Assembly: GCA_025144245.1 (NCBI GenBank)
Contig: JALXXC010000001.1
Span: forward strand, 124,001-188,000
Reading direction: 5' to 3'
DNA: 64,000 bases
Origin: Corynebacterium sp. p3-SID1145
Lineage (GTDB): Bacteria > Actinomycetota > Actinomycetes > Mycobacteriales > Mycobacteriaceae
Shown: one piece after another, positions 48,804-58,405 of the stretch
Layout: each line of letters opens with the position of its first letter
Numbering within the stretch: the stretch's first letter is position 1
The notes under the pieces: model-generated
Seen by the model: the letters and a program-made list of their open reading frames with translations, nothing else
Databases searched by the model: none
What the model was told of the DNA's origin: nothing
Made by a program: the position numbers and the translations under genes

Positions 48804-49634
48804 ATGACCGCCATCACCGCCGCACGGTTCGAACGCCCCCGCGCCAAGGCCGAAGATATGGCAGTTGACCTGTGGGAATGGAGCACCCCGCAGCCGGACG
48901 GTCAGACGGTGCTGGAGGCGGTCTTCGCCCTGCCGTACCGGGTGGGACACGACCGGCCCGTGGACACTCCCACGTTGCCTGTAAAGAAAAATCGCGTGCA
49001 ATACAAGCGCATGCTTGAGCAGTGGTGGGGCATCACCTCGGCTGATGAAACCCGTCAAATGATGGAGATGCTCATCGCCGGCGACATGCACACCGCGTCG
49101 CTTGATGCAGTGCTGCACACAGCCGAAATGCTCACGGGTGAGTTCGCGCCGCAGGAATGGCGTTCGAAGGATTTTGCGGAGCGCCGCCGGACGATGGAGA
49201 TGTTCCTGGAGCACCTGGCTATTTCCAACTGGTTGGATCCGAAGCAGCTCTGGACCGACTTCGACCACTGGGTAGCTGTGCGCACCCACCCTTCGTTCGC
49301 AAACGTCAACGCGCCGTCGGCTCCGGCAACGACCCGCGCCTGGGACATCATGCGGGTGGAAATGACAGGCGCGACGGCCGTGCTCGTCGGACTCATCACC
49401 CCTGAGGAGTACTCCAGCTACGCCTCACGCGCTGTCGCCGAGCTGCAAAAGCACTTCCGGTCCTGGGCGGACGCCGCGGCCAGCTTCTGGTGGGGTCGCG
49501 CCATTTGGTCAGCCGACACCATTAGGGACAACGCAGACGACATGCAGGGTGAACTCCAGTTGTTCGACCACATTCTCACGGAAGCATTGATCGACCCGAA
49601 CTCTCCCTGGCGGCGCTTCCCGCTCCACGTTTAA
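48804..49634 (+). CDS. DUF1266-domain protein
   Basis: 276 residues. From about 65 the sequence fits DUF1266: MLEQWWGITSADETRQMMEM, AWDIMRVEMTGATAVLVGLI, TPEEYSSYASRAV and FWWGRAIWSAD near the end, followed by the short PNSPWRRFPL close. AGGAAGG lies 9 bases before the ATG. DUF1266 proteins occur in scattered accessory loci; a function is not established. It is divergent from the PH-like gene, and its stop abuts the S4-gene remnant at 49640. Confidence 0.78.
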   Translation: MTAITAARFERPRAKAEDMAVDLWEWSTPQPDGQTVLEAVFALPYRVGHDRPVDTPTLPVKKNRVQYKRMLEQWWGITSADETRQMMEMLIAGDMHTASLDAVLHTAEMLTGEFAPQEWRSKDFAERRRTMEMFLEHLAISNWLDPKQLWTDFDHWVAVRTHPSFANVNAPSAPATTRAWDIMRVEMTGATAVLVGLITPEEYSSYASRAVAELQKHFRSWADAAASFWWGRAIWSADTIRDNADDMQGELQLFDHILTEALIDPNSPWRRFPLHV

Positions 49635-49639
49635 CCACG

Positions 49640-49705
49640 CCTCCCACGCTTTGACGCGATCCCCCGGTACGGCTTGGGCTGCGGGTTTGACCAGCTCCAC
49701 CGCTT
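49640..49705 (-). pseudogene. Remnant of the S4-domain gene
   Basis: The minus strand reads VKPAAQAVPGDRVKAWEAW, against VKPSAQVVPGDRVKAWKDY in the intact S4 protein (46341-46727). About 60 bases remain; the flanking gene and the adjacent small membrane gene are deleted here. Confidence 0.8.
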
Positions 49706-49800
49706 GCGTCACCTACTCCGAGTAAGCGTGGACGAGTCCTCCCGCGCCTCCTCCTCCGATTCGGCTCACCCCGAACAGGCAATGAATACGTTGTCACCAT
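49706..49800 (-). pseudogene. Collapsed yigZ remnant
   Basis: Three pieces of yigZ lie in the right order: the start MVTTYSLPV-GEP, then ESEEEARE, then GGLVHAYSE followed by a stop. The parts between are deleted, so no YigZ product is possible. It precedes treZ just as intact yigZ precedes the treZ fragment at 47.6 kb. Confidence 0.82.
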
Positions 49801-49886
49801 CGCCGGGCCATATTACTTAGGGTGGAACACATGAAGTTCGATGTATGGGCCCCTCACGCGCACGACACGAAGATCGTGGTGGACGG
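49763..49886. repeat. Right copy of 124-bp direct repeat
   Basis: Partner of 47581-47704. This copy leads into the intact treZ. It differs at the GTG before treZ (GCG in the left copy), which supports ATG 49831 as the true treZ start. Confidence 0.92.
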
Positions 49887-51552
49887 CGTTGAGCATCAGA
49901 TGCGGCGCGACGACCACCGCAGAGGCTGGTGGATCAGCGACGTCGAGAAGGTTCCGGGCCAGCGTTACGGCTTCTCGCTTTTCGACGGCGACGCATGGTC
50001 CGCTCCCCTCCCCGACCCTCGTTCAACCCGCCAGCCGGACGGGGTCCACGGGCTGTCGGAAGTGACGGACGACGAATTCGAGTGGTCGGACCAGCACTGG
50101 ACCAACTACGAGCTCAAGGGGCAGGTCATCTATGAGCTCCATGTGGGGACGTTCACGGAGGAGGGGACGTTCGACGGTGTCGTCGACAAGCTCGATTACC
50201 TCGTCGACCTGGGCGTGACCACGATCGAGCTGATGCCCGTCCAGCCATTCGGCGGAGAGCGCAACTGGGGCTACGACGGTGTGGACTGGTTCGCGGTGCA
50301 GGAAAGTTACGGTGGACCGGGCGGGTTGAAACGCCTCGTCAACGCAGCCCACAACAAGGGTGTCGGTGTGTACCTCGATGTGGTGTATAACCACTTCGGC
50401 CCGGACGGGAACTATAACGGCCAGTTCGGCCCCTACACCACGGCCGGCACGACGGGCTGGGGCGATGTGGTGAATTTCTCCGGTTCGGATTCGGACGAGG
50501 TGCGCGCGTACGTGCTCGATGCGGTGCGCCGCTGGCTCGACGAATTCCACATCGACGGGCTGCGCCTCGACGCCGTTCATTCCTACGACGACCGCGAGGC
50601 GTACTCCATCATGGAGCAGATCAACATGGTCGCCGACGAGGTCGAAGCGGCCAACGGGCCGAACCCGATCATCATCGCGGAAAGCGACCTGAACGATCCG
50701 CGCATCATCTCCGACTACTCGGTCGGCGGGTACGGGTTGGACGCGCAGTGGCTAGACGATGTCCACCATGCTCTCCACACCGTCATCACCGGCGAGAATA
50801 ACGCCTACTACGAGGATTTCGGCACCGTGGAGATTCTGGCCGACACACTGCGCCACGGCTTCCGGTTCCGCAACGACTACTCCAGTTTCCGCGGCCGCAC
50901 CCACGGCCGGGCACTGGACTTGACCGCAATCCCGCCGTGGAAGCTGATCACCTACACCACCACGCACGACCAAGTGGGCAACCGCGCGCAGGGCGACCGG
51001 CCGTCGCAGAACCTCACCCCGGCCCAGCACGCGCTGAAGGCCGCGGTGATCTTCTTCAGCCCGTTCACGCCGATGATCTTCATGGGCGAGGAATCCTTCG
51101 CCCAGACACCGTTCCCGTTCTTCGTCTCCCACACTGACGAGGAGCTCATGCGGCTGACACGTGAGGGCCGCGCACACGAATTCGCCCGCTACGGTTGGGA
51201 TTTCGCGGAAGTCCCTGACCCCGCCGACCCGGCCACGTTCCAATCAGCGAAACTGGACTGGAACCACGGCGATGAAGCCCAAAGCATGTACGGGACGTAC
51301 AAGACACTGCTCACGCTGCGACGCGAATTAGACCTCGCCCGCGAGGACCTCCGCGAGCTGCAGGTCGAGCACTCCGGCGACTGGCTCACGATGGGCTACG
51401 ACGATGTCGTCCTCGCAGCCAATTTCTCGGGGGACCCGGTGACGGTTCCGGTGGGCGGCGAGCTCGTCTATTCGTTCACTTCCCCGACCGTTACCGCTAC
51501 AGAAACCCGGCTGGACCCGTGGGGCTTCGCTGTGATTGAACGCCGGCCTTAG
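49831..51552 (+). CDS. treZ: Maltooligosyl trehalose trehalohydrolase TreZ
   Basis: GH13 hydrolase that releases trehalose from the TreY product. The 573-residue protein has an N-terminal CBM48-like part, then VIYELHVGTFTEEGTFDGV, VYLDVVYNHFGPDGN, DGLRLDAVHSYDD with the nucleophile Asp, IIIAESDLNDPR with the acid Glu, and TTTHDQVGNRAQGDR with the third acid. Length is typical. The region before it is rebuilt from duplicated sequence, yet the promoter-proximal repeat is kept. Its stop overlaps the convergent ilvA stop by 4 bases. Confidence 0.96.
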   Translation: MKFDVWAPHAHDTKIVVDGVEHQMRRDDHRRGWWISDVEKVPGQRYGFSLFDGDAWSAPLPDPRSTRQPDGVHGLSEVTDDEFEWSDQHWTNYELKGQVIYELHVGTFTEEGTFDGVVDKLDYLVDLGVTTIELMPVQPFGGERNWGYDGVDWFAVQESYGGPGGLKRLVNAAHNKGVGVYLDVVYNHFGPDGNYNGQFGPYTTAGTTGWGDVVNFSGSDSDEVRAYVLDAVRRWLDEFHIDGLRLDAVHSYDDREAYSIMEQINMVADEVEAANGPNPIIIAESDLNDPRIISDYSVGGYGLDAQWLDDVHHALHTVITGENNAYYEDFGTVEILADTLRHGFRFRNDYSSFRGRTHGRALDLTAIPPWKLITYTTTHDQVGNRAQGDRPSQNLTPAQHALKAAVIFFSPFTPMIFMGEESFAQTPFPFFVSHTDEELMRLTREGRAHEFARYGWDFAEVPDPADPATFQSAKLDWNHGDEAQSMYGTYKTLLTLRRELDLAREDLRELQVEHSGDWLTMGYDDVVLAANFSGDPVTVPVGGELVYSFTSPTVTATETRLDPWGFAVIERRP

Positions 51553-52832
51553 CCGGTGACGATGAACTCGTACTCCGGGGTGCCCGGCATGAGCCGGCGG
51601 CAGTCGAAGGATGCTTCCTCCATCCGCTCGAGCAGCGGATCAAGGTCGGCCGCGCGGGCGAGTTCGATGCCGACCAGCGCGGCACCGGTCTCGCGATTGT
51701 TCTTCTTCAAGTACTCGAACAGGGCGATATCGTCGTCCGGTCCGAGCACATCGTTGAGGAAGCGGCGGAGCTGCCCCGGCTCCTGGGCGAAATTGACCAG
51801 GAAGTAGTGCTTCAGACCGCGGTGGACCAGTGAACGCTCCATGATCTCGGCGTAACGCAGCACGTCGTTATTGCCGCCGGAAATGACGCAGACGACGGTG
51901 CACCCTGGGGCGAGGGTGACGTCGGCAAGCGCGGCCACCGACAGTGCCCCTGCAGGCTCGGCGATGATGCCCTCGTTCTGGTACAGCGCGAGCATGCTCG
52001 TGCACACTGCCCCCTCGTCGGCGGCGAGCACATGGACACGTCCGAGATTCTCCTCAATGATCTTGTAATTCACGTCGCCGATGCGCTTGACGGCGGCCCC
52101 GTCGACGAACGGATCGACCGTCTCTAGCGTCACCGGTTCACCGGCGTCGAGCGCCCCTTTGAGCGACTGGCCGCCCGCCGGTTCCACGCCCATCACGGCG
52201 GTGCGCGGCGACATATCGGCCAAGTACGAGGTGATTCCGGCGATCAGTCCGCCGCCGCCGACGGGCACGACGATGGAGTCGAGGGACTTGCCCAGACCGG
52301 ACAGCTGGGAGACGACTTCGGCACCCACGGTGCCCTGCCCGATGACGGTGTTGCGGGCATTGAACGGCTCGACGATCGTGGCACCGCGCGCCTCGGCGTC
52401 CGCGCGGGCTGCTTCAGCGGCTTCGTCGAAGGTGTCGCCGACGAGCACGAGCTCCACGTTGTCGCCGCCGTGGACCTTGATGCGGTCGCGCTTCTGCTTC
52501 GGGGTGCGTTTGGGCACGAAGATCTTGCCGTCGATCCCCATGGAACGGCAGGCGTACGCAACTCCCTGCGCGTGATTGCCCGCCGATGCCGCGACGACAC
52601 CGGCTGCCTTCTCCTCCTCAGTGAGGTTGCTGATGTTGTAGTACGCCCCGCGGATCTTGTACGAGCGCACGTCCTGCAGGTCTTCCCGCTTGAGATAAAC
52701 CTCCACGCCGTAGAGCTGCGACAGGCGCGGGCAGTATTGCAACGGTGTTGGCGCGATAATGCCCGAAATACTCGCCTGTGCCCTTTGAATATCTGCTGCG
52801 TGCACGGGTGAAAAATCAGGCGAATGTGTCAT
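51549..52832 (-). CDS. ilvA: Threonine ammonia-lyase
   Basis: PLP enzyme deaminating threonine to 2-oxobutyrate, the first isoleucine-specific step. The 427-residue protein contains VYLKREDLQDVRSYKIRGA with the PLP lysine, AASAGNHAQGVAYA, VPVGGGGLIAGI and the serine-type motif ISGGNNDV. It has a single C-terminal ACT-like regulatory domain (HYFLVNFAQEPGQLRRFL onward), typical of the shorter corynebacterial enzyme. ATG 52832 lies 8 bases after TATGAT, so it is probably leaderless. Confidence 0.95.
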   Translation of the reverse strand: MTHSPDFSPVHAADIQRAQASISGIIAPTPLQYCPRLSQLYGVEVYLKREDLQDVRSYKIRGAYYNISNLTEEEKAAGVVAASAGNHAQGVAYACRSMGIDGKIFVPKRTPKQKRDRIKVHGGDNVELVLVGDTFDEAAEAARADAEARGATIVEPFNARNTVIGQGTVGAEVVSQLSGLGKSLDSIVVPVGGGGLIAGITSYLADMSPRTAVMGVEPAGGQSLKGALDAGEPVTLETVDPFVDGAAVKRIGDVNYKIIEENLGRVHVLAADEGAVCTSMLALYQNEGIIAEPAGALSVAALADVTLAPGCTVVCVISGGNNDVLRYAEIMERSLVHRGLKHYFLVNFAQEPGQLRRFLNDVLGPDDDIALFEYLKKNNRETGAALVGIELARAADLDPLLERMEEASFDCRRLMPGTPEYEFIVTG

Positions 52833-52840
52833 ACCTCGCA

Positions 52841-52846
52841 ATCATA
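52841..52846 (-). promoter_or_regulatory. Candidate leaderless -10 box for ilvA
   Basis: TATGAT on the minus strand, 8 bases before the ilvA ATG. No attenuator or leader peptide can fit in such a short leader. Confidence 0.6.
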
Positions 52847-52917
52847 GACTCCACCCGGAAACGAGAAGCTTGCTTGGCCGATGAATTCCGGGCGGAGGCA
52901 ACAAGGCTGTGAACCCC

Positions 52918-52946
52918 TTGGCATTCACCCATGCAGGGCGTAAACT
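52918..52946 (+). promoter_or_regulatory. Promoter of the secreted-protein gene
   Basis: TTGGCA (52918-52923), a 17-base spacer and TAAACT (52941-52946): one of the best -35/-10 pairs in the window, about 55 bases before the GTG at 53001. Confidence 0.6.
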
Positions 52947-53000
52947 TCTCAGAGGTTCCCACTAGATTCGCCCAACTTCCTGTTGAAGAAGGAGTCCTCC

Positions 53001-53417
53001 GTGTAGAAGCGCACCGCACTCGTCGCCGCAGCACTTTCCGCCGCCATGACTTTCAGCGCAACCCCGGCCATCGCCGACGAAACTACCCAAAACAACTCCG
53101 ACACCGCTGCTGGTGAAGGCACGGCCGACGCGGAGAACGAAGCGGACGAAGAGAACGACAAGGCGCTCGATCCCACCAAGGGACTGTGGGACAACAACAG
53201 TGTCAGCTCCGAGTCCGGCAAGGACGGCATCTTCGGTTCGTCCGGCCTGAACCGCGCCGACAAGTACTTCAAGAGCAACCAGTTCAAGACGATCTCCATG
53301 ATCGTGTCGGTCATCGCCGGTGTAATCACGGTAGGCTCCCAACTCGCCGCGATCATCATTACCGTCTCCCCGACGGCCAAGGCGCAGTTCGAAGCCTTCA
53401 TGAAGAACTTCGGGTAA
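53001..53417 (+). pseudogene. Secreted protein gene with amber codon at position 2
   Basis: GGAG lies 6 bases before GTG 53001, but the second codon is TAG. The frame then reads KRTALVAAALSAAMTFSAT followed by PAIADE, a textbook signal peptide with an AxA-type cleavage site. After it comes an acidic Asn/Glu-rich region. A hydrophobic segment lies near the C-terminus (TISMIVSVIAGVITVGSQLAAIIITV as two runs). Without read-through only ATG 53046 remains, which would drop most of the signal peptide. The protein family is not recognised. A sequencing error (AAG to TAG) or a real nonsense mutation are both possible. Confidence 0.7.
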
Positions 53418-53477
53418 TCACCCTTCAACTCAGCCTTCCTGCGCGGGTGGGGGCTAGTGCCTCACCCGCGCAAACTT

Positions 53478-53523
53478 GAAGATTCCTCCGCCCCTGGATC
53501 CAATTGTGGGCGGAGGAGTCTTC
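53478..53523. terminator. Bidirectional terminator between the secreted-protein gene and dnaE
   Basis: A 16-bp stem with one wobble (GAAGATTCCTCCGCCC with GGGCGGAGGAGTCTTC), a 14-nt loop and a T-rich end on the plus strand. It separates two convergent genes. Confidence 0.85.
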
Positions 53524-53530
53524 TGCTTCT

Positions 53531-56500
53531 CTACCCCAGGACTCCTGCGCCCATGGCTGCTTTGAGGTCCCCCATGAGGCTGCCCGAACGTTCGACACGC
53601 AAGTGGTCGCCCAAGACCATGAGCTGCGACTGGTCGCCGTTGACGAGGTTCAGGTACACATCGGAATCACCCGGGTTGTTCACCAGCACCTGCTTGAGCT
53701 TCCGAATATTGTCCACTGTGCACTGCTCCGTGCGCAGCGTCAGGCGCAGGGGCAGACCAGCACCGTTTCCCGGCCCCAGTTCCGGCACCTTCACATCGTC
53801 GCCGAACAGGCTCATGCGCTCGTCGCGGATGGACACGTGGGCCTTGACGAGGATGATGTTGTCCTCCACGATCTGCGGCGCCACAAGGGCGTAGACCTTG
53901 TTGAACAGCAGGACTTCCACCTGGGCACCGTGATGGTCCTCCAGTGTCACAATCGCCCAGGGCGAACCGTCCTTCTTGGAGTAGCGCCGGTCGACGCTGG
54001 AAATGATGCCGCCGATGGTGACTTGATCGCCGTGGCGCATCTCGCCGCCGAGAATCTTCGGCAAGGCGGTGTCAGTCTGTGCTTCCAGCGCCTCCTCGAA
54101 ACCGTCGAGCGGGTGGCCGGAAACGTACAGGCCGAGCATTTCGCGCTCGAGGGCGAGCTTGTGCTTCTTTTCCCACTCCTCGTCCGGCACCTCGATAGTG
54201 AACGCGCTAGCCGCGCTCTGCTCGTCGCTGTCGTCCCCGCCGAAGGAGGAGAACAGATCGAACTGCCCCTTGTCCGCGGCCTTCTTGGTCGTCAGCACCG
54301 AGTCCACTGCCCCGTCGGAGACGAGCAGCAGCCCCTTGCGCGGGTGTCCGAGCGAGTCGAAAGCGCCGCCCTTGATCAGTGATTCAGTGATTCGCTTATT
54401 GCACGGCAACAGATCGATCTTGTCCAGGTAGTCGGAGAAGCTCGTGAACGCGCCCTTAGTGCGGCGGGTCTCCATGATTGATTCCACGACCTCCACACCG
54501 ACATTGCGGATTGCTGCAAGACCGTAGCGGATGTCCTTGTCCACAGCGAGGAAGTTCTCCTCGGACTCGTTGATGTCCGGTGGCAGGACGGAGATCCCTA
54601 GGTGGCGGCAGTCGGCGAGGTAGATCGCGGACTTGTCCTTCTTGTCGCCGACCGAGGTCAGCAGCGCCGCCATGTACTCGGAGGCGTAGTTCGCCTTCAG
54701 GTATGCCGTCCAATACGACACCTGCGCGTAGCCCGCGGCGTGCGACTTGTTGAACGCGTAAGAGGCGAACGGCTCGATCGTGCCCCACAGCGCGTCGACG
54801 GCAGACTTTGTGTATCCGTTGTCGAACATGCCCTGGGAGAATTTCTCGTACTGCTGGGCGAGCACTTCCGGCTTCTTCTTGCCCATCGCTTTACGGAAGC
54901 CGTCTGCCTCGCCGGCCGTGTAGTTCGCCACCTTCTGCGAGATCCTCATGATCTGCTCCTGGTAGACGATAAGGCCGTAGGTCTCGTCCAGAATCTCCCG
55001 CAGCGGCTCCTCCAGCTCCGGGTGGATCGGGGTGATAGGCTTGCGCCCGTTCTTGCGGTCCGCGTAGTCCCAGTGGGCGTTCACGCCCATCGGTCCTGGG
55101 CGGTAGAGCGCCAGGGACGCGACAATGTCGTTGAAGCCCGTCGGCTTCATGCGCTTGAGCAGCTCCTGCATGCCACCGGAGTCGAGCTGGAACACACCGA
55201 GCGTGTCGCCGCGCGACAGGAGTTCGTACACGGCTGGATCCTCAGTTTCCAGGCTTTCCAGGTCGAGATCCTCGCCGCGGTTCTTCTGGATGTTCTCGAT
55301 CGCGTCACCGATGACGGTGAGGTTGCGCAGACCGAGGAAGTCCATCTTCAGCAGGCCGATTGCCTCGCACGCCGGGTAGTCCCACCCCGTGATGAGCGCG
55401 CCGTCGGCGGGGCGCTTCCACATCGGGATGTGGTCCATGAGCGGAACAGACGCCATGATCACCGCGCAGGCGTGGACACCGGCCTGGCGCACGACTCCTT
55501 CGAGGCCGCGGGCGGTCTCATAGATCTTGGCCACGTCCGGATCAGTCTCGATCATGGAGCGCACCTCGGCGGCTTCCGAGTAGCGCTCGTGCTCCGGATC
55601 GGTGATGCCGGCCAGCGGAATATCCTTCGCCATGATCGCCGGTGGCAGTGCGGCGTTGATCCGGTCCGCCATCTGGAAGCCCGGCTGACCGAAGTTCACC
55701 TTCGCGGAGTCCTTGATGGCCTGCTTCGTCTTCACTGTGCCGAATGTGATCACCTGGGCGATCTTGTCCTCACCCCAGTTCTCCGCGGCGTAGGTCAGCA
55801 TTTCCCCGCGGCGGCGGTCGTCGAAGTCGATATCGATATCGGGTGCCGACGGACGCTCCGGGTTCAGGAACCTCTCGAAGAGCAGGCCGTGCTCCATCGG
55901 GTCGATATTCGTGATCGTCAACGCGTAGGCGACCAGTGAACCAGCCGCCGAACCACGGCCCGGTCCGACACGGATGCCCACCGAACGGGCGTGCTTGATC
56001 AGCTCGGCGACGATGAGGAAGTAGGACGGGTAGCCCTTCATGTCGATGACGTCGATCTCGTAGTCGGCGCGCTTGTAGTACTCCTCGGGCACGTCCTTGC
56101 CCTCGAAGCGCTCCTGGAGACCGCGGTGCACTTCCTTACGCAGCCACGTCGTCGGGGTCTCCCCCTCCGGCACCGTCGCGATAGGCATGCGGTCGTGCGG
56201 GTGCTCCTCCCACAACTCGCCGTAGTCGCCGACGCGCTCGGCGATCCACAGGGTGTTGTCGCAACCGTCCGGGACCATGTCGTCCCACGTGGCGCGCATC
56301 TGCTCAGCGGACTTGATGTAGAAGTCGGTGGCGTCGAATTTGAAGCGGTCCGGATCGAGCAGCGTCTTGCCGGTCTGGACGCAGAGCATCGCCTCGTGGG
56401 CGGGCGCCTGCGATTCGAGCACGTAGTGGCAGTCATTGGTGACCAGCGGCGGCAGATCCAGCGCCTGCCCGATACGCAGGAGGTCCTCGCGGACGCGCCG

Positions 56501-57100
56501 CTCGATGTGCAGGCCGTGATCCATCAGCTCGAGGAAGTAATTGTCCTTGCCGTAAATGTCCTGCCACATCGCCGCTGCTTCCAGCGCCTGATCGTACTGG
56601 CCGAGGCGCAGGCGGGTCTGCACGTCGCCTGACGGGCAGCCGGTGGTGGCGATGATTCCGTCGGCATGCTCGGCGACAAGCTCTGCGTCCATGCGTGGCC
56701 ACTTGCCCAGCTGCCCCTCGTAAGACGCCAAGGAGGACAGTTTGAACAGGTTGTGCAGGCCCGCGGCATTCTCCGCCAGCATCGTCTGGTGCAGATACGC
56801 ACCGGAGGCGGAGACATCGTCGCCCTTCTGGTCGGGAGTACCCCACAGCACACGCTTTTTGTTGAAGCGGGACTCCGGGGCCATATACGCCTCGATGCCG
56901 ATGATCGGCTTTACGCCGGCTTCCACCATCCGGCGGTAGAACGCGTTCGAGCCGAACATATTGCCGTGGTCCGTCATGCCCACGGCGGGCATGCCCTGGC
57001 GGACGACTTCCTCGGCCAAGAGATCCACCTTGGCCATACCGTCGAGCATGGAAAACTCGGTGTGGTTGTGCAGGTGAACGAACGAGGAGTTTTTGGCCAT
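53531..57100 (-). CDS. dnaE: DNA polymerase III subunit alpha
   Basis: Replicative polymerase catalytic subunit of 1189 residues. An N-terminal PHP domain contains [19 protein letters not shown] and [11 protein letters not shown]. The palm shows [14 protein letters not shown] and [15 protein letters not shown], with the catalytic aspartates. [20 protein letters not shown] follows, then a helix-hairpin-helix part and a C-terminal OB fold. Length matches DnaE1. TAAACT lies 6 bases before ATG 57100 and overlaps the stop region of the ABC permease gene, so it may be leaderless from its own promoter. Confidence 0.97.
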   Translation of the reverse strand: MAKNSSFVHLHNHTEFSMLDGMAKVDLLAEEVVRQGMPAVGMTDHGNMFGSNAFYRRMVEAGVKPIIGIEAYMAPESRFNKKRVLWGTPDQKGDDVSASGAYLHQTMLAENAAGLHNLFKLSSLASYEGQLGKWPRMDAELVAEHADGIIATTGCPSGDVQTRLRLGQYDQALEAAAMWQDIYGKDNYFLELMDHGLHIERRVREDLLRIGQALDLPPLVTNDCHYVLESQAPAHEAMLCVQTGKTLLDPDRFKFDATDFYIKSAEQMRATWDDMVPDGCDNTLWIAERVGDYGELWEEHPHDRMPIATVPEGETPTTWLRKEVHRGLQERFEGKDVPEEYYKRADYEIDVIDMKGYPSYFLIVAELIKHARSVGIRVGPGRGSAAGSLVAYALTITNIDPMEHGLLFERFLNPERPSAPDIDIDFDDRRRGEMLTYAAENWGEDKIAQVITFGTVKTKQAIKDSAKVNFGQPGFQMADRINAALPPAIMAKDIPLAGITDPEHERYSEAAEVRSMIETDPDVAKIYETARGLEGVVRQAGVHACAVIMASVPLMDHIPMWKRPADGALITGWDYPACEAIGLLKMDFLGLRNLTVIGDAIENIQKNRGEDLDLESLETEDPAVYELLSRGDTLGVFQLDSGGMQELLKRMKPTGFNDIVASLALYRPGPMGVNAHWDYADRKNGRKPITPIHPELEEPLREILDETYGLIVYQEQIMRISQKVANYTAGEADGFRKAMGKKKPEVLAQQYEKFSQGMFDNGYTKSAVDALWGTIEPFASYAFNKSHAAGYAQVSYWTAYLKANYASEYMAALLTSVGDKKDKSAIYLADCRHLGISVLPPDINESEENFLAVDKDIRYGLAAIRNVGVEVVESIMETRRTKGAFTSFSDYLDKIDLLPCNKRITESLIKGGAFDSLGHPRKGLLLVSDGAVDSVLTTKKAADKGQFDLFSSFGGDDSDEQSAASAFTIEVPDEEWEKKHKLALEREMLGLYVSGHPLDGFEEALEAQTDTALPKILGGEMRHGDQVTIGGIISSVDRRYSKKDGSPWAIVTLEDHHGAQVEVLLFNKVYALVAPQIVEDNIILVKAHVSIRDERMSLFGDDVKVPELGPGNGAGLPLRLTLRTEQCTVDNIRKLKQVLVNNPGDSDVYLNLVNGDQSQLMVLGDHLRVERSGSLMGDLKAAMGAGVLG

Positions 57101-57109
57101 GCCGGTAGT

Positions 57110-58402
57110 TTACTCGTAGCGCAAAGCGTCGATCGGCTGCATCTTGGCGGCCCTGTTCGCCGGGTACGCGCCGAAGAAAACACCGATCGCCATGGAGAAG
57201 ATCAACGAGGCAAGGACAGCGCTGATCGGAGGCCACGCCATTGGTCCGTATTCGCCACCGCCAAACATGCCGATAAAGCCGCTGGCGACCGAGCCAATGA
57301 GACCACCCAGAACAATGCCGATAATGCCGCCGAGGAGGCAGACCATCACGGCCTCGACGATGAACTGAGTGCGGATATCGCGGCGGGTCGCGCCGAGCGC
57401 CTTGCGCACACCGATCTCGCGGGTGCGTTCGGTGACGGTGATTAGCATGACGTTCATGACACCGATACCGCCGACGAGCAGCGAAATACCGGCGATGGAG
57501 GCGATCACGGCACTGATGGCGCCGAAAATCTTGGTGAACGACGCGAGCTCGGCCTGCATGTCGATGACCTCGGCCTGCGCAGTATCGCTGTTGGAGTACC
57601 AGCGGTCCACATACTTCTGCAGTTCGTCGCGGAACGCCGCCGGATCCTCATCACCTTTGGCCTGCACGTTGAACATATCGGTGCTCGTGACCGGCTCCGC
57701 GATACGGTCGACAGAGCTGATGGGGATGAAGGCTTGACCAGCAGCAGACTCCTGGCCGAAGTTGCTGGCATCTTGCTCCTCCGCCTCGGCGACACCGACA
57801 ATGGTGAACACACCCGTCGATTCCACGGTCAGGTCGACGCGCTGCCCCAGGGCAGATGCTGCGTCGCCGTCGAAGAAGGCGTCGACAAGCTCCTGCGACA
57901 CAACCGCGACTGGGCGCTGGCTGTCGATGTCCCGCTGCTCGATCGCGCGCCCGTAGGCGATCTTCACGTTGCGCACTTCCATGGACTCGCCGAGAACTGG
58001 GTTCACCTGGACCGAGGAATCCTGATCCTTGAATTTGGCATCGCCGCCGAAGCTGTTCTGGATGTCCACGCCAACGATGCGGTCGCCGAAGTGGTCCTTG
58101 AGTTCGTCGAGCTGCTCGAGCGTGACTTTGTCCGCTTCGTCGGTGATAGGCGGGTTGAAGCCTCCCGGTTCTTCTTCGCCGTCAGCGCTGTCCTGAGGTT
58201 TCTCGGTGATGAACACCGCTTGCTGCGATGCGCCGATGTCCTCGAGGCCGCTGGTCACGGAATTCTGCAGGCCTCGTCCGAGGGTCATGATGATCACCAC
58301 GGCCATGATGCCGATGATGATGCCCAGCAGGGTGAGGATCGAACGCATCTTGTTCGTCCGCAGACTACCGAGCGCAAGGTTGACTGATTCACGGAATTCC
58401 AT
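57110..58402 (-). CDS. MacB-like ABC transporter permease
   Basis: 430 residues with four membrane helices in the MacB/FtsX arrangement. One helix (about 22-42) is followed by a large outside domain to about 300, then three helices. Family motifs are LGSLRTNKMRSILTLLGIII at the N-terminus and TERTREIGVRKALGATRRDI before the last two helices. It starts 3 bases after the ATPase gene. The set exports an unknown substrate. Confidence 0.93.
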   Translation of the reverse strand: MEFRESVNLALGSLRTNKMRSILTLLGIIIGIMAVVIIMTLGRGLQNSVTSGLEDIGASQQAVFITEKPQDSADGEEEPGGFNPPITDEADKVTLEQLDELKDHFGDRIVGVDIQNSFGGDAKFKDQDSSVQVNPVLGESMEVRNVKIAYGRAIEQRDIDSQRPVAVVSQELVDAFFDGDAASALGQRVDLTVESTGVFTIVGVAEAEEQDASNFGQESAAGQAFIPISSVDRIAEPVTSTDMFNVQAKGDEDPAAFRDELQKYVDRWYSNSDTAQAEVIDMQAELASFTKIFGAISAVIASIAGISLLVGGIGVMNVMLITVTERTREIGVRKALGATRRDIRTQFIVEAVMVCLLGGIIGIVLGGLIGSVASGFIGMFGGGEYGPMAWPPISAVLASLIFSMAIGVFFGAYPANRAAKMQPIDALRYE

Positions 58403-58405
58403 GGC

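Noticed and set aside
47581..49886. Insertion sequence or composite transposon between the 124-bp direct repeats
   Set aside because: No transposase, no terminal inverted repeats and no short target duplication were seen; the repeats are host gene starts, better explained by duplication.
54602..55939. 445-codon plus-strand frame opposite dnaE
   Set aside because: Shadow of dnaE; no ribosome site and random-looking composition.
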